From contig UBKJ01000002.1 in the NCBI GenBank assembly GCA_900465915.1, positions 241,496 through 305,495 on the forward strand: DNA of 64,000 nt, given 5' to 3'. Positions within the stretch are counted from its first letter, which is position 1; every line of letters starts with the position of its first letter. The DNA is from Hyphomicrobiales bacterium (GTDB lineage Bacteria > Pseudomonadota > Alphaproteobacteria > Rhizobiales > Rhizobiaceae). Below, piece after piece: positions 1-9,307 of this stretch. Position numbers and translations under genes: made by a program. The notes under the pieces are model-generated. The model did not search any database and was not told the DNA's origin. It saw only the letters and a list, made by a program, of their open reading frames with translations.

Positions 1-1
1 G

Positions 2-190
2 CTGGAACGCGACCTGGTCGACGACGCCGACCGCTACACCACGCTGGCCGGCTATATCCTGTGGCGGCTGGGGCATCTGCCCAACGGCGGCGAGAGTTTT
101 GTCGCCGACGGGCTGGAGTTCAGCATCGTGTCGATGGACGGGCGGCATGTGAACAAGGTGCGCATCAGGCCGGTCGGCGCCGAGGGCTGA
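2..190 (+). CDS. C-terminal fragment of HlyC/CorC-family protein
   Basis: Only the last 62 codons are in the window; the gene enters from the left edge and stops with TGA at 188-190. The visible tail contains GYILWRLGHLP, then a stretch about a cytosolic-facing domain (VADGLEFSIVSMDGRHVNKVRIRP), which is the pattern of the C-terminal CorC_HlyC (transporter-associated) domain. In full-length family members this follows a DUF21 membrane domain and paired CBS domains and the proteins are linked to divalent-cation (Mg2+/Co2+) homeostasis. The membrane and CBS parts lie outside the window, so family assignment rests on the tail alone. Confidence 0.75.
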   Translation: MERDLVDDADRYTTLAGYILWRLGHLPNGGESFVADGLEFSIVSMDGRHVNKVRIRPVGAEG

Positions 191-325
191 TGCCGAATTA
201 TTTCAGGCTGATAACTCCCATAAAATAACTGGGTTATTGACAGGAGGCGCGTCCGCGCTCAAGATTAACGCATCGTTCACCACGCTTGCTGAAAGCGGAA
301 CGGCGCGAAACGGAGGCGGGACGTC

Positions 326-514
326 ATGAAGCGGAAGATCGTGGAATTTTTCGACCGGCTGAAACGGGCGGCGGGCCTGGCGCTCGCTTCGCTGGAGCAG
401 CCCTGGCGCGGCATGAAGCTCAGCACCGAGGAAGTGGCGGCGCGCCGCCGCAGCCGGCTGGAGCAGGGCGACCAGCACCTGCTCTGGCGGCATCCGCAGC
501 GCGGCTTCTGGTGA
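326..514 (+). CDS. Small basic hypothetical protein (62 aa)
   Basis: A 62-residue protein preceded by GGAGG at 312-316, nine bases before the ATG, which makes a translated gene likely. It is rich in Arg/Lys and has two short amphipathic-looking segments (IVEFFDRLKRAAGLAL near residues 5-20 and TEEVAARRRSRLEQG near 34-48). There is no signal peptide or membrane segment and I do not recognise the family. It stands alone between the CorC-like gene and a convergent hydrolase gene, whose stop is 47 bp away. Confidence 0.55.
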   Translation: MKRKIVEFFDRLKRAAGLALASLEQPWRGMKLSTEEVAARRRSRLEQGDQHLLWRHPQRGFW

Positions 515-561
515 GGTTTGCGAAAGAGGCCGCCCGCGCAGCGCACGGGCGGCGGGGGCGG

Positions 562-1113
562 TCAGGCCGCCCGGCTCAGCGGCTCGCGCTGAAGCGAGGC
601 CGCGAGAATCAGGCCCTCGGGCCAGCGGCTGAAGCCGCTGTCGATGTTGATATGGCCGGCATGGCCCAGATCGACGAAGCCGGAGCCCCAGACTTCGGCC
701 AGCGCCTCCGCCTTGGCGAAACGCATATAGGGGTCGTCGCGGCTGGCGACGACGATGGACGGAAAGGCCAGCTCTTGGCGCGGCAGCGGCGCGAAGCTCG
801 AAAAGCGGCTATCCTTGCGGGCCATGGTCTCGGCGTCGGCCGGCGCGACCAGCAGCGCGCCCGCCACATGGGCGGCGGCGGGGCGGCTCGACAGATGCGC
901 CGCCAGCACGCAGCCGAGGCTGTGCGCCACCAGCACCGCGCCGGGATTCTCGGCCAGTTTCGCCTCCAGCGCATGCAGCCAGTCGGAAAGCACCGGATAA
1001 TGCCAGTCGTCCTGCTCGACCAGGATCGCTGACGGATCGTCATGCAGCCATTGGCGCTGCCAGTGGCCCGCGTCCGATCCCTTGTAGCCGGGGATGATCA
1101 ATGTCGCAGGCAT
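562..1113 (-). CDS. RBBP9/YdeN-family alpha/beta hydrolase
   Basis: A 183-residue cytosolic serine hydrolase of the RBBP9/YdeN type, whose members are small single-domain alpha/beta hydrolases of mostly unknown substrate. The opening IIPGYKGSDAGHWQ, the nucleophile elbow AHSLG (Ser65), the acid in SRDDPY (Asp126/127) and the terminal GHAGHIN (His154) give a complete catalytic triad. Length fits the family. AAGGA lies nine bases upstream of the ATG at 1111-1113. The gene is convergent with the small ORF at 326-514 and follows an operon on the same strand after a 142-bp gap, so it probably has its own promoter. Confidence 0.85.
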   Translation of the reverse strand: MPATLIIPGYKGSDAGHWQRQWLHDDPSAILVEQDDWHYPVLSDWLHALEAKLAENPGAVLVAHSLGCVLAAHLSSRPAAAHVAGALLVAPADAETMARKDSRFSSFAPLPRQELAFPSIVVASRDDPYMRFAKAEALAEVWGSGFVDLGHAGHINIDSGFSRWPEGLILAASLQREPLSRAA

Positions 1114-1255
1114 GGGTCTGTTCCTTCCGCTTTCGTCCTCAAAAACAGGGTTTTGTAAAACGATTTCAAGATAGCGGGCGGCGAGGCGCGCTTTAAGGAA
1201 CAGGCGTTCAAAATAAGGCTTGGGCCGGGAATGGATTTCCAGCCGGCCGGCGGCG

Positions 1256-2203
1256 CTATTTGGGCGGCTTCTCGTTCCAGCGCAAGGTGAATTGCGATTT
1301 CTCGAACACCAGCACCACCGCCAGCGACAAAGCGAAGGGGATGAGCAGGTAGAGGAGGCGGAAGACGATCAGCGCCGCCAGAACGTCGGCCTGGTCCATG
1401 TCGGGCAGGCCGTTGAGGAAGACTAGTTCCAGCACGCCCAGCCCTCCCGGCGCATGCGAGATCAGCGCGGCCGAGAAGGAGACGAGGAAGATGCCGAGCA
1501 CGATCAGGAAGCCGGGATTGCCGGCTTCCGGCAGGGCGAAATAGATGATGCCGGCGGCGCCGATCAGCTCCAGCGGGCCGACGAGCAATTGCTGCGCCAC
1601 CACCGACAGGCGCGGATATTCGAGCCGGAACTTGCCGATCTGCAAGGGGCGCAGGCCGAGCCAGCTGCAGAAGATATAGAGCAGCACCGTGGCCAGCATG
1701 ACGAGCGCGATGACGATGGAGACCGCGGGCGTCAGGTCCTCGTTGAAGCGCGCCAGGATATGCGGTTCGAGCAGCAGCACCACGCTCGACGTCATCACCA
1801 CGCCGAGGATGAAGGTGATGGAGCAGAAGGCGATCAGCACCGCGATGTCGCCGCCCGGCACGCCTTGCGAGGAATAGGCGCGGTAGCGCACCACGGCGCC
1901 CGAGACGACGGAGGCGCCGATATTGTGCGACAGCGCATAGGTGGTGAAGGAGCAGAGCGCGATGAACAGCCACGAGATCTTGCGCCTAAGATGCAGGAGC
2001 GCGATGCGGTCGTAGCCGGCGAGCGCGGCGTAGGCGAGCAGCGCCGAGCCCGCCGCCAGCAACCAGTGGCGTAGGCGGATGGCGTAGAGGCTGTCGAGCA
2101 CGTCCTCCAGCGAGATGCTGCGCAATTCGCGGTAGAGCAGCCAGGCCGAGACGCCCACGGCGCAGACGCCGACGATGGGCCAGATATAGTCTTTCGCCTT
2201 CAT
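1256..2203 (-). CDS. YbhN/LPG-synthase-TM-like (UPF0104) membrane protein
   Basis: A 315-residue polytopic membrane protein with about eight hydrophobic segments and the family signature ISHAPGGLGVLELVFL near residues 245-260. It matches the membrane domain shared by UPF0104/YbhN proteins and the flippase part of lysylphosphatidylglycerol synthases (MprF), but has no soluble aminoacyl-transferase domain, so lipid lysylation is not expected. Lipid or glycolipid transfer is a possible role by family analogy only. Its ATG overlaps the stop of the upstream antiporter gene as ATGA (2200-2203), so the two are translated together. Confidence 0.8.
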   Translation of the reverse strand: MKAKDYIWPIVGVCAVGVSAWLLYRELRSISLEDVLDSLYAIRLRHWLLAAGSALLAYAALAGYDRIALLHLRRKISWLFIALCSFTTYALSHNIGASVVSGAVVRYRAYSSQGVPGGDIAVLIAFCSITFILGVVMTSSVVLLLEPHILARFNEDLTPAVSIVIALVMLATVLLYIFCSWLGLRPLQIGKFRLEYPRLSVVAQQLLVGPLELIGAAGIIYFALPEAGNPGFLIVLGIFLVSFSAALISHAPGGLGVLELVFLNGLPDMDQADVLAALIVFRLLYLLIPFALSLAVVLVFEKSQFTLRWNEKPPK

Positions 2204-3501
2204 AGCCCGGTCCCCGCCGCTCGCCGCTTCATATGGTCGTCCATTTCCGCCGGCCCCCCGGCCGGCTGCATCGGTTCCGCTGCGCCGAGGCGGCGCTCGA
2301 TCCAGGGCCGCATGCGCTCGGCGGCCAGGAACATCAGCGGGTTGAGGAAGATCGACAGGATCGCGCCCGCCAGGATGAGGTCGCGCGCCGCCGCCGGCAA
2401 AAGCCCGAGGCTCACGCCGAGGCCGGCGAGGATGAAGGAGAATTCGCCGATCTGGGCGAGGCTGGCCGAGATGGTCAGCGCCGTGCCGACGGGCTTCTTG
2501 AAGGCGCGCACGATGAAGAAGGCCGCCACCGACTTGCCGACCAGGATGATGGCGAGCGCGGCGATCAGCGGCAGCGGGTCGCGGATCAGGCTCATCGGGT
2601 CGAACAGCATGCCGACCGAGATGAAGAACAGCACCGCGAAGGCGTCGCGCAGCGGCAGCGATTCCTCCGCCGCCTGGTGGCTCAGCTCGGATTCGCTCAT
2701 CACCATGCCGGCGAAGAAGGCGCCGAGCGCGAAGGAGACGCCGAACAGATGCGCCGCGCCGAAGGCGACGCCGAGCGCGATGGCCAGCACGCCGAGCCGG
2801 AACAATTCGCGCGAGCCGGTGCGGGCCACCACCTCCAGCACCCAGGGGATGACCTTGCGCCCCACCACCAGCATCAGCGCCACGAACAGCGCCACCTTGG
2901 CGATGGTGAAGAGCACGACGCCGCCGAGGCCGAAGCCGAATTTCGCGGCGATCGGATCGCCGCCCGCGCCGTGGCCGGAAAGGCCGGCCAAAGCGGGCAG
3001 CAGCACCAGCGCGAGAACCATGGCGAGGTCCTCGACGATCAGCCAGCCGACGGCGATGCGGCCGCGCTCGCTGTCCATCAGGCCGCGCTCCTGCATGGCG
3101 CGCAACAGCACCACCGTGCTGGCGGTGGAGAGCGCGAGGCCGAAGACCAGCCCGGCGCGCATGTCCCAGCCGAGAAGCAGCGCGAGGCCGAGGCCGAGCG
3201 CCGTGGCGACGGCGATCTGCGCCAGCGCGCCCGGCGCGGCGATGGCCTTCACCGACATCAGGTCCTTGAAGGAGAAATGCAGGCCGACGCCGAACATGAG
3301 CAGGATGACGCCGATCTCGGCCAGCTGCAGGATCAGGTCCTGGTCGGCGACGAAGCCGGGCGTGTGCGGACCGGCGATGACGCCGGCGAGCAGATAGCCG
3401 ACCAGCGGAGAGATTTTCAGCCGCGTGGCCACGACGCCGAAGACGAAGGCGAGGCAAAGTCCGATGACGATGGTCGCGATCAACGGCGTGTCATGGGGCA
3501 T
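2200..3501 (-). CDS. KefB/YbaL-type monovalent cation:proton antiporter, short form
   Basis: A 433-residue CPA2-family antiporter. The N-terminal segments carry PLVGYLLAGVIAGP and the core has WLIVEDLAMVLALVLLP, the membrane motif with the conserved Asp expected in Kef/YbaL exchangers, followed by about six more helices. The protein ends in a short cytosolic tail after the last membrane helix. YbaL and KefC are usually 550-620 residues with a TrkA-N (RCK) nucleotide-binding domain; this domain is absent. It is the first gene of a two-gene unit with the YbhN-like gene. Cation specificity (K+ or Na+) cannot be read from the sequence. Confidence 0.85.
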   Translation of the reverse strand: MPHDTPLIATIVIGLCLAFVFGVVATRLKISPLVGYLLAGVIAGPHTPGFVADQDLILQLAEIGVILLMFGVGLHFSFKDLMSVKAIAAPGALAQIAVATALGLGLALLLGWDMRAGLVFGLALSTASTVVLLRAMQERGLMDSERGRIAVGWLIVEDLAMVLALVLLPALAGLSGHGAGGDPIAAKFGFGLGGVVLFTIAKVALFVALMLVVGRKVIPWVLEVVARTGSRELFRLGVLAIALGVAFGAAHLFGVSFALGAFFAGMVMSESELSHQAAEESLPLRDAFAVLFFISVGMLFDPMSLIRDPLPLIAALAIILVGKSVAAFFIVRAFKKPVGTALTISASLAQIGEFSFILAGLGVSLGLLPAAARDLILAGAILSIFLNPLMFLAAERMRPWIERRLGAAEPMQPAGGPAEMDDHMKRRAAGTGL

Positions 3502-3580
3502 CTCTGCCTTTCCCTTTCATGGTGGGCGTCGGGGACGCGGGCGGGAAGCGGGGCGGCGTTAAAGCCGCCCCGCCGGATGG

Positions 3581-6127
3581 TCATTTCTGCGCGGCCGCGC
3601 CTTTTTCCGGGCCCTTTTCCTCCACGCGATGCGCCGCCTTGTGGCGCTGCCACCAGTCGCCGAGCAGCAGCAGGATCGGGGCGGCGATGAAGATCGAGGA
3701 CGAGGTCGCGATCACGATGCCGAACAGCATCGGCAAGGCGAAATTATGGACCGCGCTGCCGCCCCAGATCGCCATGGGGAACATGCACAGGAAAGTGGTC
3801 ATCGAGGTGTAGATACAGCGCACCAGCACCTGGTTGATGCTCATGTCGATGATCTCGCGCAGCGGCTTGGACTTATAAAGCCGCATGTTCTCGCGCATGC
3901 GGTCGTAGACCACCACCTTGTCGTTGACCGAATAGCCGATGATGGTGAGCAGCGCGGCGATGGCGGTCAGGTTGAAGTCGAGCTGGGTGAGCGCGAAGAA
4001 GCCGACGATCTTGGTGGTGTCGAGGATCAGCGTGGCGATCGCGCCCAGCGCGAAGAACCACTCGAACCGCCACCAGATATAGAACAGCATCGCCACCGCC
4101 GACAGGATGACGGCGGTGAGGCCCGAGCGGGCCAGCTCGCCCGAGACCTTCGGGCCGACCACCTCGGTGCGCTCGATCTTCACGCCGGGATCGAGCTCGG
4201 TCACGGCCTGGCGCATCTTGTTGACGGCCACCGTCTGGGCTTCCTCGCCGCCTTCCTGGCGCTGCACGCGGATCAGCACCTGGCTGGGGCTGCCGGCGGT
4301 CTGGAGCGCCACTTCGCCGAGGTTCAGGCTCGACAGCTTGGCGCGCAGCTGCGACAGGTCGGCCGGCTGCGAGGTGGTGATCTCGGCCTGGATGCCGCCC
4401 TTGAAGTCGATGCCGTAATTGAGGCCCGGCTTGAAGAACAGGACCAGCGAGGCCACCGACAGCACGATGGAGACGCCGATGCCCATGAAGCGCGCGTTCA
4501 TGAAGCGGATATTGGTGTGTTCCTTCACGAAGTGGAACAGCGGCTCGATATGCAGCACCTTGAGCTTCCGGCGGCGGACGAACCAGCTCATGATCATGCG
4601 CACCAGCGTGACGTCGGTGAACATGGAGATGGCGATGCCGAGCATCATGGTGACGGCGAAGCCGCGCACCGGGCCGGTGCCGAAGGAGAAGAGCAGCACC
4701 GTGGCGATGAGGGTCGTCACGTTCGCGTCGACGATGGTGGCGAAGGCGCTGCGGAAGCCCTTGTCCAACGCCGCCATGGCGCCGAGGCCCTTGCGCGTCT
4801 CCTCGCGGATGCGCTCGTTGATGAGGATGTTGGCGTCGACCGCGATGCCGATGCCCAGGATGATGCCGGCGATGCCGGGCAGCGTCAGCGTGGCGCCGAT
4901 GAGGCTCAGCGCCGACAGGGTCAGCACGGTGTGGAGCAGCAGCGCCACATTGGCGATGAGGCCCCAGAAGCCGTAGAGCAGCAGGATGAAGCCCGCCACC
5001 AGCGCGAAGCCGATGACGCCGGTGGTGAGGCCCATCTTGATGGCGTCGCCGCCGAGGTCGGGGCCGACCGTGCGCTCCTCGATGACGGTGAGCGGCGCGG
5101 GCAGGGCGCCGGCGCGCAGCAGCGCCGACAGCACCACCGTGTCCTGCACGGTGAAGGAGCCGCTGATCTGGCCCGAGCCGCCGATGATCGGCTCGCGGAT
5201 GACCGGCGCGCTCAGCACCTTGCCGTCGAGCACGATGGCGAAGGGCCGGTTGACGTTCTTGGTGGTGATGTCGGCGAACTGGCGCGCGCCGAGGCTGTCG
5301 AACTTGAAGGAGACGATCGGCTCGTTGCTGCGCTGGTCGAAGCCGGCGCGGGCGTCGGTCAGCCGCTCGCCCGACAGCGCCACCTGGTCCTCGATCGGGT
5401 ACTTGACGGCGGGGTTCTTGGAATCCGGCATGATAGTGACGCCGGGGGGCGGCGGATCGTTCGGATTGGCGTCGGCGACCATGTGGAAGGTCATCTTGGC
5501 GGTGGAGCCGAGAAGCTGGCGCAGCTCGGCCGGGTCCTGCAGGCCCGGAAGCTGGACCACGATGCGGTCGGAGCCGACGCGCTGGATCGAGGGCTCGGCC
5601 ACGCCGACCTGGTCGACGCGCTGGCGGATGATCTCGAGGCTCTGGGTCAGCGCCGCGTCGAGGCGGTAGTTGAAGCCGGCCTCGGTCAGGGTCAGGCGGA
5701 TCTGGTTGTCGGCCGTATTGACGTCGATGTCGTTGATCGCCGTGCCGAAGCCGGAGGTGTTGACCTGCGAGATCAGCGTGCGCAGGGCGGTCTCGGCCTT
5801 GGCGCGCTGGTCGGCGTCGGGGACGGTCACGACGACCGCGTCGCCGGCTTGGCGGATCGACTGCGGCTGGATGCGCTCGGCGCGCAGCTTGGAGCGGGCG
5901 TCGTCGAGCAGCGCGCGCAGGCGGTCCTTCTTCAGCGCCGCGGCGTCGACCTCAAGCACGAGATAGGAGCCGCCGCGCAGGTCGAGGCCCAGCGTGATCT
6001 GGCGCTTGGGGAACCAGGAGGGCATGGCCTCGAGCTGCTTCTGGGTGAAGACATTGGGCACGAGGATGACGAGCCCGATCGCGACGATCAGGCTGTACAG
6101 CACGACGAGCCATTTTGAAGTACGCAT
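3581..6127 (-). CDS. secDF: Protein-export membrane protein SecDF (fused)
   Basis: An 848-residue fusion of SecD and SecF, the proton-driven accessory of the SecYEG translocon that pulls exported proteins into the periplasm. The SecD half starts with one membrane helix, then GLDLRGGSYLVLEVD (about 48-62), the periplasmic P1 domain and a five-helix bundle with GIGIAVDANILINERIRE. The SecF half starts near residue 540 with NYGIDFKGG and ends with its own helix bundle containing IGYSVNDKVVVYDR, which carries the conserved Asp and Arg residues. Fused SecDF is common in alphaproteobacteria. YajC, often next door, is not seen here. Confidence 0.97.
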   Translation of the reverse strand: MRTSKWLVVLYSLIVAIGLVILVPNVFTQKQLEAMPSWFPKRQITLGLDLRGGSYLVLEVDAAALKKDRLRALLDDARSKLRAERIQPQSIRQAGDAVVVTVPDADQRAKAETALRTLISQVNTSGFGTAINDIDVNTADNQIRLTLTEAGFNYRLDAALTQSLEIIRQRVDQVGVAEPSIQRVGSDRIVVQLPGLQDPAELRQLLGSTAKMTFHMVADANPNDPPPPGVTIMPDSKNPAVKYPIEDQVALSGERLTDARAGFDQRSNEPIVSFKFDSLGARQFADITTKNVNRPFAIVLDGKVLSAPVIREPIIGGSGQISGSFTVQDTVVLSALLRAGALPAPLTVIEERTVGPDLGGDAIKMGLTTGVIGFALVAGFILLLYGFWGLIANVALLLHTVLTLSALSLIGATLTLPGIAGIILGIGIAVDANILINERIREETRKGLGAMAALDKGFRSAFATIVDANVTTLIATVLLFSFGTGPVRGFAVTMMLGIAISMFTDVTLVRMIMSWFVRRRKLKVLHIEPLFHFVKEHTNIRFMNARFMGIGVSIVLSVASLVLFFKPGLNYGIDFKGGIQAEITTSQPADLSQLRAKLSSLNLGEVALQTAGSPSQVLIRVQRQEGGEEAQTVAVNKMRQAVTELDPGVKIERTEVVGPKVSGELARSGLTAVILSAVAMLFYIWWRFEWFFALGAIATLILDTTKIVGFFALTQLDFNLTAIAALLTIIGYSVNDKVVVYDRMRENMRLYKSKPLREIIDMSINQVLVRCIYTSMTTFLCMFPMAIWGGSAVHNFALPMLFGIVIATSSSIFIAAPILLLLGDWWQRHKAAHRVEEKGPEKGAAAQK

Positions 6128-6205
6128 GGATGAATTCCGGCTTCGTGGCGCTCGCGGGACGGCCTTGGGCCGGCGCCGGGCGCTGTTTCTGGATTGTTTC
6201 GGGCG

Positions 6206-6580
6206 TCAGGCCCGCGCGGGCGGGCCGCGGGCGAGGACGCAGGCGCCGGGCGCCGCGACCATGCGCCGGAAGGCGGCGCGCGCCTCGGCCGGCGCGTCGC
6301 CGGGGAGGGCGAGGCAGGGGGCTACGGCGGGCAGGGCGTCGCCGCCGGCCATCTGCACGGCCTTGATCTTGGCCGCGATGACGTCGGCCAGGATGGCGCG
6401 CGTCGGCGGCTGGACGGGCTTGGACTGCTGGCGCGGGGCGGCGGCGCCGGCGCGCGCCGGCTCGCTTTCAGGCGCGGAGAGGTCGACGGCGAACAGGAAG
6501 GCGGCGCAGGACAGCGCGCAAGCGACGAACAGCATGAGGCCATGCCGCCAACGCCCGTCCTTGCCCATCGCGCCTGTCAT
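6206..6580 (-). CDS. Hypothetical single-pass membrane protein (124 aa)
   Basis: A predicted 124-residue protein with one N-terminal hydrophobic segment (LMLFVACALSCAAFLFAV, about 15-32) acting as an anchor or signal, a Pro/Ala-rich linker, and a C-terminal part with two cysteines. AGGAAAG lies about 12 bases before the ATG. It sits between secDF and a divergent MscS-type gene, in the same direction as secDF with a 78-bp gap. I do not recognise a family. The base composition is so GC-rich that a spurious reading frame cannot be excluded. Confidence 0.45.
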   Translation of the reverse strand: MTGAMGKDGRWRHGLMLFVACALSCAAFLFAVDLSAPESEPARAGAAAPRQQSKPVQPPTRAILADVIAAKIKAVQMAGGDALPAVAPCLALPGDAPAEARAAFRRMVAAPGACVLARGPPARA

Positions 6581-6592
6581 CGAATGCCCGAC

Positions 6593-6626
6593 TTTCCTCG
6601 CAGAGATTGCTTTCCTCGCAGAGATT
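6593..6626. repeat. Tandem direct repeat, 16 bp on an 18-bp period
   Basis: TTTCCTCGCAGAGATT occurs at 6593-6608 and again, identically, at 6611-6626. The repeat lies just upstream of the reverse-strand ORF starting at 6580 and each copy contains the complement of an AGGAAAG ribosome-binding-like motif, so the duplication has doubled a possible Shine-Dalgarno sequence. Confidence 0.8.
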
Positions 6627-6812
6627 TACGCTGCGGGGCGGTTTTCGCGCCCGCCGCGAATCCTCATTAACCACTTGCGCCGCCCGGAACAAGGGAATAC
6701 TGCCCGCGCGCCCGCTTCATGATCGCCATAATTTGCTGTAATGAACATGGTTTCGCAGTTTTCAGCGCCGTTTTTGGAAAAAAGCGGCCTTTCATGACCG
6801 GCAGTTTCAAGA

Positions 6813-9302
6813 GTGGCATATTTATCGGCGCTTCGCATCGTGGTCTTCTCCGTCCTGCTCTCCCTGGGAGCGGGAAGCGTTCTCGCGCAGGACAAGGCCG
6901 CCCCCCAGCCGGCGCAACCGGCCCCGGCCGCCCAGCCGGCGCAGCCCGCCGACCAGGCGCAGCCGCCCGTCTCCAACGCGCTCAAACAGCAGCGCGCGGC
7001 GGTGGACGCGTTGAAGCAGGAGGCGCGCGACCTCGGCGAGCAGGTGCAGAAATCTTCCTCCAGCGACGAGGCGCTGGCCGACATCAAATTGAAGCTCGAC
7101 GCGCTGTCGAAGAAGCTCCTCGACGCGGGCGTCGCCTACCGACCGCGCCTCACCGAGATCAACCGGCGGCTGGAGCAGCTCGGCCCCGCGCCCGCCGCCG
7201 ACCAGCCGGCCGAGCCGCTGATGGTGTCGGACGAGCGCCAGAAGCTTTCGGCCGAGAAGGCCGAGATCAACGCCGCCATCGGCGAGACCGAGGACACCTC
7301 GCTCGCCGTCAACCGCATGGCGGCGCAGATCAGCGACCTGCGCCGCGACCTCTTCGCGCGCACCCTGTCGCAGCGGGTCAATATCGACGTGGCGCTGGGT
7401 TCGCAGGTGGCGACGGCGGCCAACGACCAGTTCGTGGCGCTGGGGCGCATCATCGCCTCGTGGTGGCGCTTCGTCATCACCTTCAAGCTCAACTCCTTCC
7501 TGGCGGCGGTGTGCTTCGCCGCCGCGGTGGCGCTTCTCATGCATTTCGGCGCGCGCCGCTTCTTCGGCCGCGTCTACGAGCGCGACCCGGCGCTGGAGAA
7601 TCCGTCCTATCTGAGCCGGCTCTCGGTCGCCTTCTGGTCGACCGTGATCCCTTCGGCGGCGGTGGGCGTGTTCCTGGCTACGACCTATTTCTTCATGAAT
7701 TATTTCAACGTGCTGCGGCCGGACATCGCCTCGCTGCTCGAAGCGCTGTTCATCGTTTTGGGGCTGGTGTTCTTCATCCACCGGCTGGCGGCGGCGATCC
7801 TGAGCTACGATATGCCGGCCTGGCGGCTGGCGCCGATCGCGCCGCGGCCGGGGCGCATCCTGGCCTGGCTGATCACCGCCACGGCGCTGACCAACGGGAT
7901 CGACTCGCTCGCCGGCGCCATCAACCAGGTGATGGCCTCGCCTTTGTCGCTGACCATGGCGAAAAGCCTCGCCGCGGCGGTGGCGACGGGCGTGCTGATC
8001 CTGTTCATCGCCTTCCTCAAGCCGGTCGAGCGCAAGTCGGACGGCGCGGTGAGGCGCTGGCCGCGGCCGTTCCGCATCTTCCTGATCGTGCTCGGCCTTT
8101 TGCCCATCGTGACGGCGCTGCCGGGCTATATCGGGCTGGCGCGCTTCATCTCGCAGCAGATCGTGGTGACGGGCGCCTTCCTCGTCACCATGTATCTCGG
8201 CTTCCTCACCGCGCATGCGATCTCGGCCGAGCAGGCCTTCGGCGTCAGCCGCGCCGGCAAGGCGATGAAGGAGCGCTTCGACCTCGGCGACGCGGCGCTG
8301 GACCAGTTAGGCCTGGTGGCGGGCGTGGCGATCAACCTGATCGTGGCGCTGATCGGCATTCCGCTGGTGCTGATGCAGCTCGGCTTCCAGTGGGCGGAGA
8401 TCCGGTCCGGCTTCCTCCAGCTCATGACCGGCTTCCAGATCGGCAATATCTCGATCTCGCTGATGGGTATCCTTACGGGGGTGCTCCTGTTCGCGCTCGG
8501 CTATGCGCTGACGCGCTGGTTCCAGAACTGGCTCGACAATTCGGTGCTGGCGCGCGGGCGCGTCGATTCGGGCGTGCGCAACTCCATCCGCACGGTGATC
8601 GGCTATGTCGGCCTGTGCCTGGCGGCGCTGATGGCGATCTCTGCGGCGGGCTTCAACCTGTCCAACCTGGCGCTGATCGCCGGCGGCCTGTCGCTCGGCA
8701 TCGGTTTCGGCCTGCAGAACATCGTGCAGAATTTCGTCTCCGGCCTGATCCTCCTGGCCGAGCGGCCGTTCAAGGTCGGCGACTGGGTCGAGGCGGGCGG
8801 CGTCAGCGGCATCGTCAAGAAGATCAGCGTGCGCGCCACCGAGGTGGAGACGTTCCAGAAGCAGTCGATCATCGTGCCGAACTCCAGCCTCATCAACGGC
8901 AATGTCGGCAACTGGACGCATCGCAACAAGCTCGGCCGCATCGACCTCAACGTGCAGGCCGCCTATACGGCCGAGCCGCGCCGGGTGCAGGCGCTGCTGA
9001 TGGAGATATTGCGCGGCCATTCGTCGATCCTGAAGAATCCCGAGCCCTTCGTGGCGCTGCAAAGTATGACGGATTCGACCCTGACCTTCGACCTCTACGC
9101 CTTCGTGGCCGACATCACCTCCACCGGCGGCGTCAAGAACGAGCTGCGCTTCCAGATCGTCGAGCGCTTCGCCGCCGAGGGGCTGCGGCTGGCCTCGACC
9201 ACGTCGACGACGCAGGTGGTGGTCACCATGCCGCCGCCGGAAGCGGCCGGCGTCCGCCCGCCCGCGGCGAAGAACGGCGGCGACCATGACGAGACGGCGT
9301 GA
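6813..9302 (+). CDS. Large MscS-family mechanosensitive channel with DUF3772 periplasmic region
   Basis: An 829-residue MscS-superfamily channel. A signal peptide (VVFSVLLSLGAGSVLAQ) is followed by an Ala/Pro/Gln-rich linker, a helical periplasmic domain of the DUF3772 type (about 50-220), then around ten membrane segments and a C-terminal MscS core with GGLSLGIGFGLQNIVQNFVSG and the beta-domain motif IVPNSSLINGNVGNW. The channel opens under membrane tension to release solutes on osmotic downshock. The frame opens with GTG at 6813 after an in-frame TGA at 6795; there is no well-spaced Shine-Dalgarno, so the exact start is uncertain, although the signal peptide supports a start near here. Confidence 0.93.
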   Translation: MAYLSALRIVVFSVLLSLGAGSVLAQDKAAPQPAQPAPAAQPAQPADQAQPPVSNALKQQRAAVDALKQEARDLGEQVQKSSSSDEALADIKLKLDALSKKLLDAGVAYRPRLTEINRRLEQLGPAPAADQPAEPLMVSDERQKLSAEKAEINAAIGETEDTSLAVNRMAAQISDLRRDLFARTLSQRVNIDVALGSQVATAANDQFVALGRIIASWWRFVITFKLNSFLAAVCFAAAVALLMHFGARRFFGRVYERDPALENPSYLSRLSVAFWSTVIPSAAVGVFLATTYFFMNYFNVLRPDIASLLEALFIVLGLVFFIHRLAAAILSYDMPAWRLAPIAPRPGRILAWLITATALTNGIDSLAGAINQVMASPLSLTMAKSLAAAVATGVLILFIAFLKPVERKSDGAVRRWPRPFRIFLIVLGLLPIVTALPGYIGLARFISQQIVVTGAFLVTMYLGFLTAHAISAEQAFGVSRAGKAMKERFDLGDAALDQLGLVAGVAINLIVALIGIPLVLMQLGFQWAEIRSGFLQLMTGFQIGNISISLMGILTGVLLFALGYALTRWFQNWLDNSVLARGRVDSGVRNSIRTVIGYVGLCLAALMAISAAGFNLSNLALIAGGLSLGIGFGLQNIVQNFVSGLILLAERPFKVGDWVEAGGVSGIVKKISVRATEVETFQKQSIIVPNSSLINGNVGNWTHRNKLGRIDLNVQAAYTAEPRRVQALLMEILRGHSSILKNPEPFVALQSMTDSTLTFDLYAFVADITSTGGVKNELRFQIVERFAAEGLRLASTTSTTQVVVTMPPPEAAGVRPPAAKNGGDHDETA

Positions 9303-9307
9303 CGCCG

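Noticed and set aside
3629..6118. 829-codon open frame on the + strand
   Set aside because: It is antisense to secDF. Its translation is dominated by Arg, Asp, Glu, His and Ala without domains, the usual product of a GC-rich gene read backwards.
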